DNA of 64,000 nucleotides. It comes from Polyodon spathula (taxonomy: Eukaryota; Chordata; Actinopteri; Acipenseriformes; Polyodontidae). Below are positions 40,168-53,320 of this stretch, piece by piece. The notes beneath the pieces are model-generated. The model saw only the letters and a list, made by a program, of their open reading frames with translations. It searched no databases and was not told where the DNA came from. Made by a program: the position numbers and the translations under genes. How positions within the stretch are numbered: the stretch's first letter is position 1; every line of letters begins with the position of its first letter. Location of the stretch: positions 28,321,647 to 28,385,646 of the forward strand of contig NC_054549.1 of assembly GCF_017654505.1 (NCBI RefSeq), given 5' to 3'.

Positions 40168-40427
40168 ATAAATGAAATCCTGAAAAACTACTCACTTCTA
40201 AATCTTTTGTAGTCATTTTTGTATAAATACATGTTAATTTGGATTCATATGTTGTTTTTTTTCTGACTGTGAACGAAAAGACCATTTTCTCATTGGAAAT
40301 AGGTAAATTTCAAGACACCACTGTCCTGGTCACAAAAGCAAAGTCTGTGGGGAATAATAGCCATTTTCTATACTTTTGAGGCATAAGCAATTAGGAAATA
40401 ACACTCACTACCCAGGAACAAAAATTG
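40168..40427 (-). repeat. Dispersed repeat C, right copy (inverted relative to 18213-18497)
   Basis: Its reverse complement reads TTTGTTCCTGGGTAGTGAGT through AGATTTAGAAGTGAGTAGTT and aligns with 18213-18497, lacking about 20 bp in the middle. No transposase sequence adjoins this copy. Confidence 0.8.
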
Positions 40428-43400
40428 TGTTACATAGCGTTATCAGAACATAAAACTGTCCACTGAACTTTTCAGACAAAATGGACTGCCTAATTTGGGT
40501 CAGGCAAGGTCAAGTTCAACATAAATACTACATTGGTTGAGGTTTCAGAATGCCAAACATGCAGAACGACAAATATAAAGACATACCTGTAATGCTCAAA
40601 CAATTGTTTATTTTACTTTTTTGGTTCATTTTTATGTTCATAATCATGTTAAGTTGAATTTGTTTTTTTCTGTATAGATGGCTTTCAGCTAAATGTACAG
40701 ACTATAGTGTGGTTTTCTCATTCCAGAAATTCCATAGAATGATTACAAACAACATAAAAGAGAATAGATACACTGAAGATACTTTAATTTCCTAGGTCAG
40801 CTAAGCATTTTCTCTGTTCATAACTGGTTCTTGATTCACACTGACCCTACAGAAAGCTCAATTCACTGGCCATCAGGTTTGTGCTATAAAAAGCAACACC
40901 CCCTTATGGAAGGGTACAAGCAATGCAAACTATAAATCATGCGGTTTATCAAATAGCAATGCATTCTTAAGTATGATTGGCCAGCCAAACATGCGTTATT
41001 GACCACATAAGACATGCTGATCTTTTGTGAATATGAAGTGTTTTTTTTTTTAAGTGACACACATATTTAGATTTATACAGTAGTTGAATATTTGGGAATA
41101 TCAAAAGTATGTAGCGGTTAGTGTTTGAAAATTATATTTGTTTGTATATATTTGTTAGCAACCAGCTTAGCAAGATATCAAAATAACTGCAGGTTGTTTT
41201 GTCATTGCAATTTTAGTACTAATAACAATAGAAAGTTGCAAAAATCAAGTAAGATTTAAAAAGACACTTTTAGTAAATGGAAAGATGCAACAGGGTTACA
41301 GCAGAGACATGAGTTTATATTTAATGAGGACTTAGTAATGAGGCAAGCAATGGCAGCAGTATTATCTGCCATCTTATTCACTGCGATTCAATCCTTAAGT
41401 GTCCTGTAGTTAAATTTGCTGGAATTCAATTGTATTTATACTAGGGCATGTTTGCTGTCTGCCGCCACCACTCTCAAAAACAAGGCATTTTTTTCCGATG
41501 ACATTGTAGTTATTCACAGTTTATGGCATTAGGTCTTCCTGTAACAGACACTGACCACAAGATTGTTCTGCCCACATGGTGCCACAATTACAGGGGTATC
41601 AGACTGGTCTAATAAGTGTGGGTACAGATGACCCAAATAAGATTACTTCAGAAACCACAAACACAGCAGTACCACAACTTCTGCCAAAGACCTGCAAAAA
41701 TGAAATCTTGGATATCGGAGCCAAGTTACAATTGACTTACAGGGAATTATTCTAGGCATGAAAGACCAATTACTCCAAATCTGAATGTTCCACCGCCTGG
41801 TGTCACCCGTGATTAGCAACCCCCTGAAAACACCATATGATTGTTTTGATTTGTTTTAACATGCAGCCATTTTCCATTTACTAATCAGCACTTTGATTTA
41901 CATAATGTAAATAATTTTATAATATTTGAAAAATACAAAGAAAAAAGTCAGTGCTCACATATCCTACCCTATAACATGTTGGATTCAGTGATGGTTAAAG
42001 GCGTGTGATGCATATCTGATTATTTCATTTTGGCCTGTTCCATCCCATTTTCAGGGCATACAAAAAAGATACAATATCAAAAATACATAGCTGAAAAGGA
42101 TTGTGTTTTAAAATAAGCAGACTTGCCACTTGCCAAAGAGCCAGCACGTGGACTGTAATACGGAACAAACTTAAATCAGATACGTTTTGTAGCAGTATGT
42201 AAAATTTCATGTTAATGACCAAACAGAAAAATGAAATCAAAATGTTACCCATGCAAATAACTGCATACAACAATTGCAATTTAGCAAAAGAGAGGACCCC
42301 CCCCAGAAATAAATAAATTGTAACATTGAAAAGATGGACTTTGTATCAGAAAACTGGTAATATATTTGTTTGATATATTGTATATATAATGGGGATTGAT
42401 TTTGTTCTTAATACAAGGGCGGTAAAACACGACTGTATTTGGGTAACAGATAGAGAGCTGACTGTACAAAGAATTATTTATCTACATTTATTTTAATGTT
42501 GGCATTAAACAGTGCAGTAAAAAAAGATCATTCATGTTTGTGTATATGCTGGATAGTGTTAAATTCTACATGCTTGTAATCCCTTGACTTAGTTGTAGAT
42601 GGAGTTTCATGATAAGTCCAGTATACCTTTTTCCATCACCAATTTTCTTTAGTTCTAATCATGAGAATTATTTGGTATCTAATTACTGCAAATTCTAATG
42701 ATTATAGTATAGTAATTATAGTGTGTATATCTTTGAAATATACACTTAATATGATCAATAAACTCATTATGTTATTACAATGTAGTTACCAACTACTCTA
42801 TGTAATAACTGTCCTGTAACTGAACTAGAAAAGGTATTTGTTTAACATGTCTCTATTAAAGAAGCTCAAGACTCTGGCTCAAGCTGTCTTGCAAAAAATA
42901 CATAAGTAAATCAGGGAAGAAGCTTCCATGATAAGTCTCTTTGGTAGCAGTAGTTGCACAACTGAGACAGTGGAAAACTACTGAGAAACCCAGTCACTTA
43001 CAGTTTAGTATTGTTATTTCAATTCCTTTGAAATGAAAAACAAAATCATGGCCAGATGTTCTGATGGGTGTTTCCTAAACTGTAAAGATGTATATGGTTA
43101 ATTGTATTAAAGACAACATGCATGTCTGAGATACTGTACAGTACATGTATACTATATTTACTACAGTGATAGTGCAGAAGAGAAGAGACATATCAATTCA
43201 TATTTGTTTTTAAAGGATGTGGTGGCCAGGTGTCTTGTTTGCAAACAATATAATAGTCCATATTCCATATGGTATGTTAACCCTTTGGGTCATTCTTTAA
43301 TATTTACAGTAGTTAACTACCATAGAATAAATGTAGAAAAACATTAAAATAACCAAAATATCAACAATAAAAAGGGAGTCACTAATAGTGTCAATAGTGT

Positions 43401-43466
43401 TAATAAAAGAATGAATTTTTAAAATGTAGTTCTTACTCCTTAAGAAAGTAATTTTTTTTTCTGCCC
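40428..43466. other. Intergenic DNA, no gene recognised
   Basis: AT-rich, with no domain-bearing open frame, RNA gene or clear mobile element. Confidence 0.45.
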
Positions 43467-43868
43467 TGTGACCAGCTGGCAAGCAAATAGAGGGCCAGAG
43501 ACAGACTGCAGTTAAAAAATATACTTTAATTATAAATAAACACAAAATAAAAGTGCACAAAGGCAAAAAAGATATTTAAACACAAATAACAAAACTTACA
43601 AAAATAAAGGTTTCCAGGCTGGGTGATGCCTTCACCAGATCCAGAAAAACCACAAAAACAGCAAGCACAAAGACCAACTTACTCCCTCAGCTCCCTCCTC
43701 TCCCTAATGGGAAGCTGAGGCCTCCTTTTATGTCAGGTGGCTGGGTGCTGATTGATCGTTAATTATGCTAATCAACCCCAGCCACCTGAACACAATAAAC
43801 CCAGGCAGGTAGGTGAATTTAACCCCATCCCTGCCAATTTATAAAGGGCAGAACTCTGCTCTGCCACA
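43467..43868 (-). mobile_element. Solo LTR 3 (minus orientation) with 5-bp target duplication
   Basis: The 402-bp unit is flanked by TGCCC on both sides (43462-43466 and 43869-43873). On the minus strand it starts TGTGGCAGAGCAGAGTTCTG and ends CCAGCTGGTCACA. TTTATAAA lies near the start and ATTAAA near the end as a possible polyadenylation signal. No coding region is adjacent. The sequence differs from LTRs 1 and 2. Confidence 0.88.
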
Positions 43869-44852
43869 TGCCCCCTGACAGTATTAATATGCAAGCATTC
43901 TGAGTGTTTCTTATTGCAATGGTTAAGTTACTTTTACTTGAGTTCAAGAGCTGCTCTTGCACTAGACAAAGTTCTGCAGCAGGAACCAAAGAGCAGCTTT
44001 GACTAATTGGGGGAAAAAGCAACACAAAAACACAATGTTTAAGTAATCAGGATAAGAAACACTCAAACTAGTTGTTAACACAATAGCATGCTGTGCCACT
44101 ATGCACACAACAGAAAAAATGCCCTCACGCCACTCACTTTACATTAGAATTGTACATTTAGTTTGTCACAGCTGTGGTAATTCAGTTGGTGTCCTGATCA
44201 TTTATCAGGTTCAGAATCTTTAGACATTAGATGGAACTTATTGATTAATTTAATATTATTAATAGTGATTGATTCAAGTAGGTCATATAGTTTGATTTCG
44301 CAATAAGATTCAAGTTATGTTTTTATCAGTTTCTGAAGTAGGTTTCTAGTTTTCAATATTTTATTGTTACTTGTTTACATTTTTGCTGATATGTATCCTC
44401 TGAACAGAAAAAATCCAATAATGATAATACTGGTGATTACAATTGATAAGCAGTAAGTGGAAAAATACAGTGACATACTTCACTAATGCAGCTTTTGCTG
44501 AAAGGATAATACCATGTTGGTCAAAACAGATCCTATGATTTTATTTATTAAGCTGCTTTAATCTTAATGGTTTCAAATAAAATGATTCCTTTTTTAACTA
44601 CAGTACAGACTATAGATCAGCCTTTACTGTTAGTTGCAGCATTTACTGGATTTCTAGAAGGCCATTACACAGATGCCAACCATTTCATATTTCATTTCAA
44701 AACCTGTTTTCCGGTTGTCAAGGAAACGGATTGCATAGAAGATCTTTTGGGATTTGAATGGTAGTTTTTGTTACATGACAATGAACCTCATGTAAAACAA
44801 ATTGGAGTTAAAGGGATGTGTAATTAATTTGTTTTCTATTTCTTTTCTGGAT
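43869..44852. other. Intergenic DNA with a weak RFX-like motif
   Basis: Contains a degraded family B repeat (about 43895-43960) and GTTGTCAAGGAAAC at 44714-44727, one base away from the X-box at 28527. No gene recognised. Confidence 0.4.
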
Positions 44853-45017
44853 GATTGGTCACACTGTTCCCTGTAGTTCAGATTGGTCACACTGTTCCCT
44901 GCAGTTCAGATTGGTCACACTGTTCCCTGTAGTTCAGATTGGTCACACTGTTCCCTGTAGTTCAGATTGGTCACACTGTTCCCTGTAGTTCAGATTGGTC
45001 ACACTGTTCCCTGTAGT
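44853..45017. repeat. Minisatellite, six copies of a 28-bp unit
   Basis: Units start at 44853, 44881, 44909, 44937, 44965 and 44993 and read GATTGGTCACACTGTTCCCT plus GTAGTTCA; the last unit is a few bases short. Only one substitution (T to C in the second unit) is seen. Each unit carries ATTGG, the reverse of a CCAAT box, at a fixed 28-bp spacing. Confidence 0.97.
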
Positions 45018-46097
45018 GGGTGTTTGTTGGATCTGCAGTTAAAGTCGGGCTCTTCCTAAATTAATCCCTGTGGTATGTTTTTTGTGTTAGTGTGTTGTTC
45101 GGGTTTCATTCTTGAGGTTTTATGACTGAACAGCATCCGTGACAAGGCTGTGACGTTGATCCAAAGGGGCAGGAATAAGCTAAGGATAAATAGCTAGCTG
45201 GGGAGCTGGAGGGCTTGGATGTGGAGCAGACTGAGTGGAGGATCACTGTAGTAGTTTTAGACCGATTTAGCATTGGTCTGTAGCTCCTCTAGAGTAGGCC
45301 TGTGCTCCGGGTGTTGTAAGCTTCATTCTGATGACTGCAAATATCTTCTCTTTCTTATTGTTTTTCTTTTCTGTGGTTCACGAGGTGGCATCAGATCGTG
45401 CCTCCGGATTCAGACAGACACACATGTCTAGTATAATATGAAAAAAATACAGGAACAGGAACTGGGGACCATAGGCAGGGGAACCGTGGGGACAGGGGGG
45501 TGGAAATATGTTTTCGGCCCCCCCTAACTCTGAGTCTCTTGTAAGGCATGTCAGAGGTATACATGTATATTAAAACATGGATCCGAGATTTCCTCTAATG
45601 TAAAAATACATAAATACAGTAGACCTGTTCTTTTATGTATTTGTCCTTTTTGTGCTCAATGAAAAAAAATCTCCTTTCTTGTACACACTCTCTGGATGTT
45701 GTCTATCAAAGTGAGTAGCAATACAGTACGCCCAACAGAAAGAGCAACTAGTCTCCGGTTTGAATGACAAGTTATAGAAATCAAACAACTGGATGCAGAT
45801 TAATTTGAATAAACTTTGTGAGCACACTGAACAAACCAAACAAACAGCACAATCAGCACTAACACATGTGGTCTACGAGATATTTTTAATAAAATTATTA
45901 TTATTATTTTTACTTTTGCTAATAAATGTTAGTCCGTGTTGATAACTTAAATACTTACACAAATACACAAACGTTCACTAAAACTCCTAATTAAAAAACA
46001 AAGTGTTACTGGTACTTTTATTTTTTTACATGTTTTAAGAGATAGATAAAAACTGTTTACAAACCATGCTCTCTTTTAAATAGGTAATATCCTAAGG
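45018..46097. other. Intergenic DNA after the minisatellite
   Basis: A relatively GC-rich patch (45120-45320, with GGATAAATAGC near 45184) follows the minisatellite and would fit a promoter or LTR-like region, but no element ends were identified. No gene recognised. Confidence 0.35.
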
Positions 46098-46293
46098 CAG
46101 GGATAGGCAACCCTGGTCCTGGAGTGCCACAGACACTTTTGGTTTTTGTTTTACCCAAACCCTAATTGATCCATTGATTGGCATAATTTGTCAGAATTAC
46201 CATGGCTTCCAGGTATTTCGCAATTGATGATTAAGAGATACCTACAAAACCTGCAGGATTGAGGCACTCCAGGACCAGGATTGCCTACCCCTG
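46098..46293. mobile_element. Short non-autonomous hAT-type element with degraded 8-bp target duplication
   Basis: A 196-bp element. Its termini are inverted repeats of about 31 bp with two mismatches: CAGGGATAGGCAACCCTGGT on the left, CAGGGGTAGGCAATCCTGGT on the right read inward. Flanks TCCTAAGG and CCCTAGGG match at 6 of 8 positions, the duplication size of hAT elements. No coding capacity. Confidence 0.85.
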
Positions 46294-49026
46294 CCCTAGG
46301 GAATGCGTTTGTGTTCCAACTTTATCACTGTGAAATACTGTAAATCCACCGGTCAGACTACAAAGTTGCTGGACTTCATTTTTTTAAAATGATTTACCAT
46401 AAAGCATTTCTACTTATATGTGTATATACAACAATGCTAGTTATTTCATGTTTCTGCCATTTGAGATTGATATTTTTATGAAATAAGAAAATAAAAAAAA
46501 TTTTGTATTTTTTAATAATAATTTCTATGATTTTTCATGCTTCGATCACAATCGAGCTGCATTTGTTGATGATCTTGTCACGATATCGGTAGGGCCTTAA
46601 TAATTTTCAATATTAACTCACAGATTTTGTTTCGTTGGGAACACTGAAAGCACAGAGGAAGCTTCGCCCTTGCAACAAATAAATGCTTCCCAGCACTGAT
46701 GGGGACCATTTAAGAACTGTAAGCTTTGAGTTGAAAATTTATCAAACTCATATAGCTAGTTCTAGTCAGCATGAATTCATCATAGGTCATAAAATGGGGT
46801 TGCGTGTGTAAAAGAGGGTAGATGGCTGGTTGAGGTATGTGACACTCAGCTTGTAAAGTAGACAGTGGGAGCAGTGTAAAAGTAATTTAAATATGTTTCT
46901 TTTTGCTATATCCAATATTAATCTGTTCTCTGCTATTTTCACAATAAAGATGTTGATAGTTTTGACAATCTTTGTCCAGATTATTTTATTGTTAAGAAAA
47001 CGAACCTTAAAGAAACAGTTTTACATGGGCCTGTATTTCTGCACTGGGTAAAGAGTGTGGTCTTTCTGCACCTATGCCATGTCTGGGTTAATTAGAAGTA
47101 TTCAACAGTGTTTTAATCTAGAAGTGAATTCCAAATTAAGGGGGAATTAAATCTAAATGCTCTGGCACTGCAGTATGTTAATCAAGTTCTTGGGAATAGT
47201 ATATTCTTATGACTCATTTTAAAGTATTGGACATAGGTGGTAAATCTCATGCTCAAATAGGCATGATCCAGTATTCAAGGCAGATAAACACAGTCCGTGT
47301 GACCTAATCTATGAATATTAATCTGTAGTATGAAAAGAAAACACATGGTCAATAGCACCTCCATATTTACATTCAGATCCTTCAGCATCCCAGGGGGTCT
47401 AAAGCTTAGCAGACTGAAAATAGCAAATATTCTTAGAGCTATACTTTGTCCTAGAACTTGTCCTACTTTACAACCAGCTTCGTGCTTTAATCATCTGATG
47501 TGAGTCATTAATAATAAAACTCCTTGTTAAACTGAACCAAGAAATACACATGACAACAAATTTTAGGCCAGTCCACTCAAAGTTTTTAACATAGGGCTTA
47601 TGTAGTTAATAATTGAATAAAAGTTGCACCCGTTAAACATGGTAACATCTCTAATAATTGTTTAGAAAATCCATTAACTGTAAACGTTTAGCAGCTGAAG
47701 TCTGAATCATCGATCTTCTGTTAGAATAAATCACCTTCTGACTGAAATACTGTACAGTCTCATTGATTACAAAGCATACTGTGACGCCTTCCAAAAAAAC
47801 AAGCAAATAAACAAACAAACAAACTGCTGGTTTGTCGTGCTAGAGGTTAAGTCATTTGTTGCTCGATATACCCACTCATACTGTTTGTTTACTGTCATGG
47901 TATTCCTGCTAAGATAATAGCCTGCTCTTTTGAATATAGTCAAAGGATTTAAATGAGCTGATTGTCTCCCAGGTACAGTGATGCCAAAGTGGTAAGATTT
48001 ACAAACAAGTAGAAGACCAAAAGATACGAGGACAAGTGAAAATGTTAACAAAATTGTAATAATGAAGAAGAAATTAATTGAATTCATTTATAGAGGCATG
48101 TTAAACAGACTACTCACAATGAACCTGGTTTCTGTTAGCATTTGCAGAACAGTTCATACTAGGGGGAAAAAAAAAAACAAAAAAAAAACGTTTAGCAATG
48201 TTTTGAAATCTGAAGCAGACCAGGGGTTTGTAATCCCATTGCTGTCTGTTTCAGTTAGATTCCTGTAGTGCTAGAGGCAGCAGGAGTTATGCAGAGAAGA
48301 AAACATATTGTCCATCTTGAGTGAGTCTTTAAACTGCCTAATAAAAATGAGGGGGTGTAAAATCCACTCAACAAAATGGAAGCAGGCAGAAAGGGTATTC
48401 ATCTTGAGAGAAATGGTGAACACCTACAGTTACCGTGACAGTCAATTCAGCAAGTAGGCTTGTTAATTGTGTGCTAAATTAATTTTCTGGAAACCTACAG
48501 ACCACTGGTCTGAATGACTAAAAAGATATTTTTTTGTGAGAGAGAGGTGTTGTGTTTGACAGGTGCATGTGCAGACTGTGGGACTGTTCAGTACAGGAAG
48601 ACTTCTTTTAAAACAAATAATTATTGTCGCTAATGTTTCTAATGGCATAGGACATTCATGGAACACTTGAAATGCTGCTAAAACATTTCATTAGTATCAA
48701 CAAAATTGCTAAAATCTAAAAAGTCTGTGACAATGCGTAGCTGCTGTTGGTGCTCAGTTACCTAACATTATACTTTGTTTGCCTTTTTCCCCATTTGATC
48801 TCTCAGTTTTGCTTAATTCTATGTATGTAACATACTGTATAGTATCAGAGTTGAGCCCGAATCTGAACGATATTAGAATTTGCAACAAATATGTTGTCAA
48901 ATTGAGATAACACCTGATTTGCTGCTGCTGGTCTAAATGCTGTGCTACTATAGGCTCAGAAAAGGCTCTTTTATGCTTCAGCAATAAAAACAAGCAGCTT
49001 TGTTTGTACCATTTGCTGTACTAGCC
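46294..49026. other. Intergenic DNA, no supported gene
   Basis: Contains a 106-codon minus-strand frame (47767-48087) with a hydrophobic N-terminus but no recognisable domain; it is discussed as a weak finding. No other feature seen. Confidence 0.4.
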
Positions 49027-49761
49027 TGTGACAGGGCGGTTGCCCTGCACAATGGTACATTAGTGTTGGTGTGATTTATATGTGGGAATGGGTTTATTGT
49101 GTATCATTTTGGAGTTGATTTGTTTGACTGAATTCTTGTTTACAGACGGGCACTCGATTGAGACTTGCTGCCATCTAGGCTTGGTAGAGGGGAAGGGTAG
49201 CAAGTGATTGGCTGTGCTGGTCCTCAATCAGCATGTGGGCTGATGACCGAGTGTCAAGGGAGATGGCTCGGGGCTGCTGCAAGGCCATGAGACTTGGCGC
49301 TACAGAGGTCTGGAATCCCGCTGGAGACTGCTGACTACTGCATGGGTTAACCAGGGTCAAGGTTCCAGCATTCACTTAAGACAAAACTGTGGCCACTGGA
49401 GGTCATGTGTATACAGGGGCGGGGTAGGAACGAAGCTTAGTTTCAGGCAACAAAAGCCTACAGTATAGAGAGAATTGGATTCCAGCCGGACCTCCTGTTT
49501 AGGGGAGTAGCGCTAGCCATTTTTACGGCACATTTTATTTGCAGTTTTTTGTACTGTGTTTTATTTTGCACACCTTGCTGTATTAGTCCTCTGTGCGTTA
49601 CCATCGCTGGTAACGTCACATGACCACCTTTATTGACTTTCATATTCTATTGTTTATTAATAAATCCTGCATGCCTGTGCCAGCGTTTCAAGTCCATGTG
49701 TCTCTCTGTATGCTTAATCAGCGGCTACCCACACACGTGACACGAGCAAGACCCTGTCACA
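49027..49761 (+). mobile_element. Solo LTR 4 (TGTGACAGGG...CCCTGTCACA)
   Basis: The 735-bp unit has perfect 10-bp terminal inverted repeats (TGTGACAGGG / CCCTGTCACA) and an AATAAA near 49660 in the + orientation. It is less AT-rich than its surroundings. The flanks TAGCC and TAACG do not form a clean duplication. No internal coding region remains. Superfamily not determined. Confidence 0.8.
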
Positions 49762-52700
49762 TAACGGCATGGCCGACTTTTTTCAATTGACTGACACATT
49801 GTTATTTTTATCTTCATTTTTTCATAGTTGTATTTATCAGTGTAAGGGTACCCGTCAATTCATAGAACAACAAGATAAATCTAGGTTTTACATGTCCTTT
49901 TTTTAAAGAAAAAACATTTAAAAAAAATTTAAAAAAGAAGGTTAGATGACCTTGACTTTTGGTAGAGCCTTCATTGACGGGAAATATTGCTTAAGTAAAA
50001 CATTTGAAAAATGATCTTTGGTATTTAGTAGGTTTGGCTACGAAATGTCATTTGGATGACTTAATACACCTGCCTGTAAATTATGCATGTAACTTGGGGG
50101 CTATCTTACATGCCTACCTTATCTTTCAGCAAACCTGCATAATAAAGGCGCCTTGTGATGTGAAAAATACCAAGAACCTGTATTAATGATAGGATTACAG
50201 CAACAGTTGCCTATAACCTTTTGTCTGAAATGAGTTATTGTTATTCTGCAAGTCGTCCTTCTGTTTAGGTGCAGTTTCTGCCAGGCTGAATTTTGGCTGT
50301 GTGTCAGTTTGCTTAGTATGCAACTGGCTGTGACAGAAAGCTGTATCACATTTAAGGGTCTATTGTTGACCTATTAATGCATGAACAGTCTGTCACCTTC
50401 TTGTATTACTCAATTATTCAGTTGTCATTATCCAAGTCAACTTCTGGTGGCCTAGTGGACTCAAGGTCCTTCTTTCAACTGACATTTGCCATCTGAACTG
50501 ACCTGCTGATAAAACGCTGATCTTTGCTATGAGCTACAGAAAGGATAACAAGTTAGTAAGTTGGTTTGTACTATTACATTACGCCCAGCCTTTTATAGCC
50601 CCCCCCCACACACACACACTATTTATTGCTGTTGTCTTCTATGTAATACACAAGCAATGAAATAGATCTTTAAACAATTCATAAACAATAAAGATTAGGT
50701 TTAGGACATATTGCACAAAAGACATTAACTAATGTGTTCTTGATAGATTAACTTATGTTTAAAGCCTTTCTGTACAAATCAAGTGCAAAGCCTGGTAAGA
50801 ATTGTTCATACAACACCCTGTCCTTGTAGATGTATTGTGAGCCCCCTATAGGTCAGGATGTGGGTGCTATATCAAATGTTCTTTGTCTTTCTTGGGTTAA
50901 AAAAACAAAACAGGCACAACGGAGTCAAGAATGTACTTAAGCGCATTAGCAAACTTTTATTTATAATGTTGTCCAAATGAGTCCCTTTAAGGTGGGAGAA
51001 CACACACACACACACACACACAGACACACACAAAACAGAAATTCAATATTTAGAGCCCTGAACTAAACATTGATAAGCGTTCGCCTAGTCATAAACTTTC
51101 AAAGTCAAGTTAGGCTTGTTTTTCCCACTAAAGCCCAGCAATTTTATTACTTTATAGCAATATTGCAGGGTAATAACCCTGTGACCCCTCCTTCCCTAAA
51201 CAGAATTAACAGACAGGAAGAAAAAAAAAAGCCCTTACACACAAGAGGACCTCAGCTGTACTGGTTTCTCTAATGCAATCACAAGTGAGAGAAATCCTGC
51301 GCTCTGATTGGTTGTCAGGGTATCCGTAAATGGCAATCACATAAATTAAGCATTCCTTTGGAACTACTGTTACACTCTATGAAAGGAGCTCTAACTTTAC
51401 TTTCTGAATATAGTGAATGATGGCTTTCTAATGCCCTCATGTTCAGTGTGGAACATACACACCTTCACAATGGGATCTTAAGGATTTTTTTAAAAGTAAT
51501 TGCACACTGCATGTTTAAATAAATATGTTTATTGTTACATTTTCAAAACTGGTAAACATTGTTTTACTAGCAAGATTTATTTGTAAAGCTAAAACCTAGA
51601 AATCCGGGTAAGGTAATAATACCAGGTACATTCAGAGGGTTCTCATTATCGCACAGCACTTGAACAGATTAGTTTATAATAGAAACATTAGTTTATATTG
51701 TTCTCAGTATCCAGGGAGGCAGAGTTTAGGTAGAGCTGAGATGCTGTGACATCAGTTTGAATGTAAGTGCAAAGCCCTATGACCTTCAGTTCTCCTGAGC
51801 TGCTGTGAGTGAATTGTTGCAGTGAGGAACTGGGGAGAAAAATAGGGCTAAAATAATTCGGCAAAACATAAACCCTATTTATTATGTATTATTTGTAGCA
51901 TTTGCAGACAAAATATATAATATCAATAGCATCTTCTGATTCATTTGTTTTGAATGAATGGGGCAAGGTTAATTTAAGAGCCTAATACAGCACATCTTTG
52001 CTTAATGCTTAATGCTTGCCCGTACATATATGGAGAACACATTTAAGGTCAGTCTTGTGTAAGTTGCTAATGTACTTGAGTTGTTAAATGGATTAACTTT
52101 AAGACGATATAAGCTATTGGGATCAATCTTATCTGTCACACGCACACATACTTTGAAAGGTATAACCTGGAGATCTACTAAAGCTTGCTGTTTGGCTAAA
52201 CAGTTACATTGCTTCAATGCACATCTGATGATGTGTTGCTTGCTATTCTAATACTGGGGATGTGGTACTGATTTGGAATCAACAAATACATTTGACTATG
52301 ATTAATTATAGAACAGGTGGAATCTCCAAATGCTGTTGTCCTGTAAACATTTAAAAAATAGACATAGTACAGTTTGGATACACACACTTCACAAAGGCCC
52401 ATCTCGACAGCAGTCTGTCACTGAATGACTGGTTCGGTGGAAATCAGAGTCAGAGCAGAAGCAACACAAAACTTTTTAAATCAAAATCTATAAATACAAA
52501 ATCTCTTCAAATATAATAGAAATAGCTTCAGGGCTCATATTGTGCACTTGGTGTCAAGTGTGTCCTTCTCTAGTATAACACCCTCGACTTTGTCTCAGAT
52601 TGTATATTTACTTGGAAGACTTATATCCTTGTAGACTCCTGCGCCTGGTAGCTATTTCTTAAATAACAACGGTAGAAAGGAAGAGGCAGATATGTGTCAA

Positions 52701-53254
52701 CGTTAAAACATAATACAGATTAAATTGTGTTACATAGTACATTATCAGTTCACTGACTAAAACAGTATATGACTGGTTCTATCAAATTCTTTCATAGCTG
52801 AAGAAGCAGGTCTTTTTTCAGGCATTTTTGATACATAAGTAACCTTCAGAAATATGCGTATATATATTTCACATGTAGATATATGGTTTAAGTGTATGTT
52901 TTTCTAGACATATATGCACGAGGCCTGCAATTACAAGTCAGAAATTCCCACATAGCCATAAAAAAAAGAAAATTCTAATCACCAATATTACTTAGTGTGA
53001 TTCAGCTATTTACCGGGTCTCTGTGTAATAAAAGTATGGTGCGGCATTTCAATCTGTCTGTGTAAGAATGGATTCTGATAGAATGGTATATAATTAACAT
53101 AAAAATATAGTTAAAAGTTAAATACTGTACAGGTTATTAGGAAATAAAGTGTTATGGCAAAGAGTGCATGGGGTAAGGTGTGTGTAGGCGCTTCAACCTA
53201 GCAAGTTGAAGACAATCACAATTATGATTAAAACGCTATGTGAAACATTTGTTA

Positions 53255-53255
<1 letters not shown>
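49762..53255. other. Intergenic DNA, no gene recognised
   Basis: AT-rich with a C tract/CA repeat near 50601-50618 and a CA repeat near 51001-51031. No domain-bearing open frame. Confidence 0.45.

Positions 53256-53319
<64 letters not shown>
53256..53319. repeat. (AAT)n microsatellite
   Basis: About 21 uninterrupted trinucleotide units; the poly-Asn open frame across it is an artefact. Confidence 0.97.

Positions 53320-53320
<1 letters not shown>

Noticed and set aside
44853..45017. CRISPR-like array (regular 28-bp repeats)
   Set aside because: The repeats are contiguous with no unique spacers and the DNA is vertebrate; it is a minisatellite.
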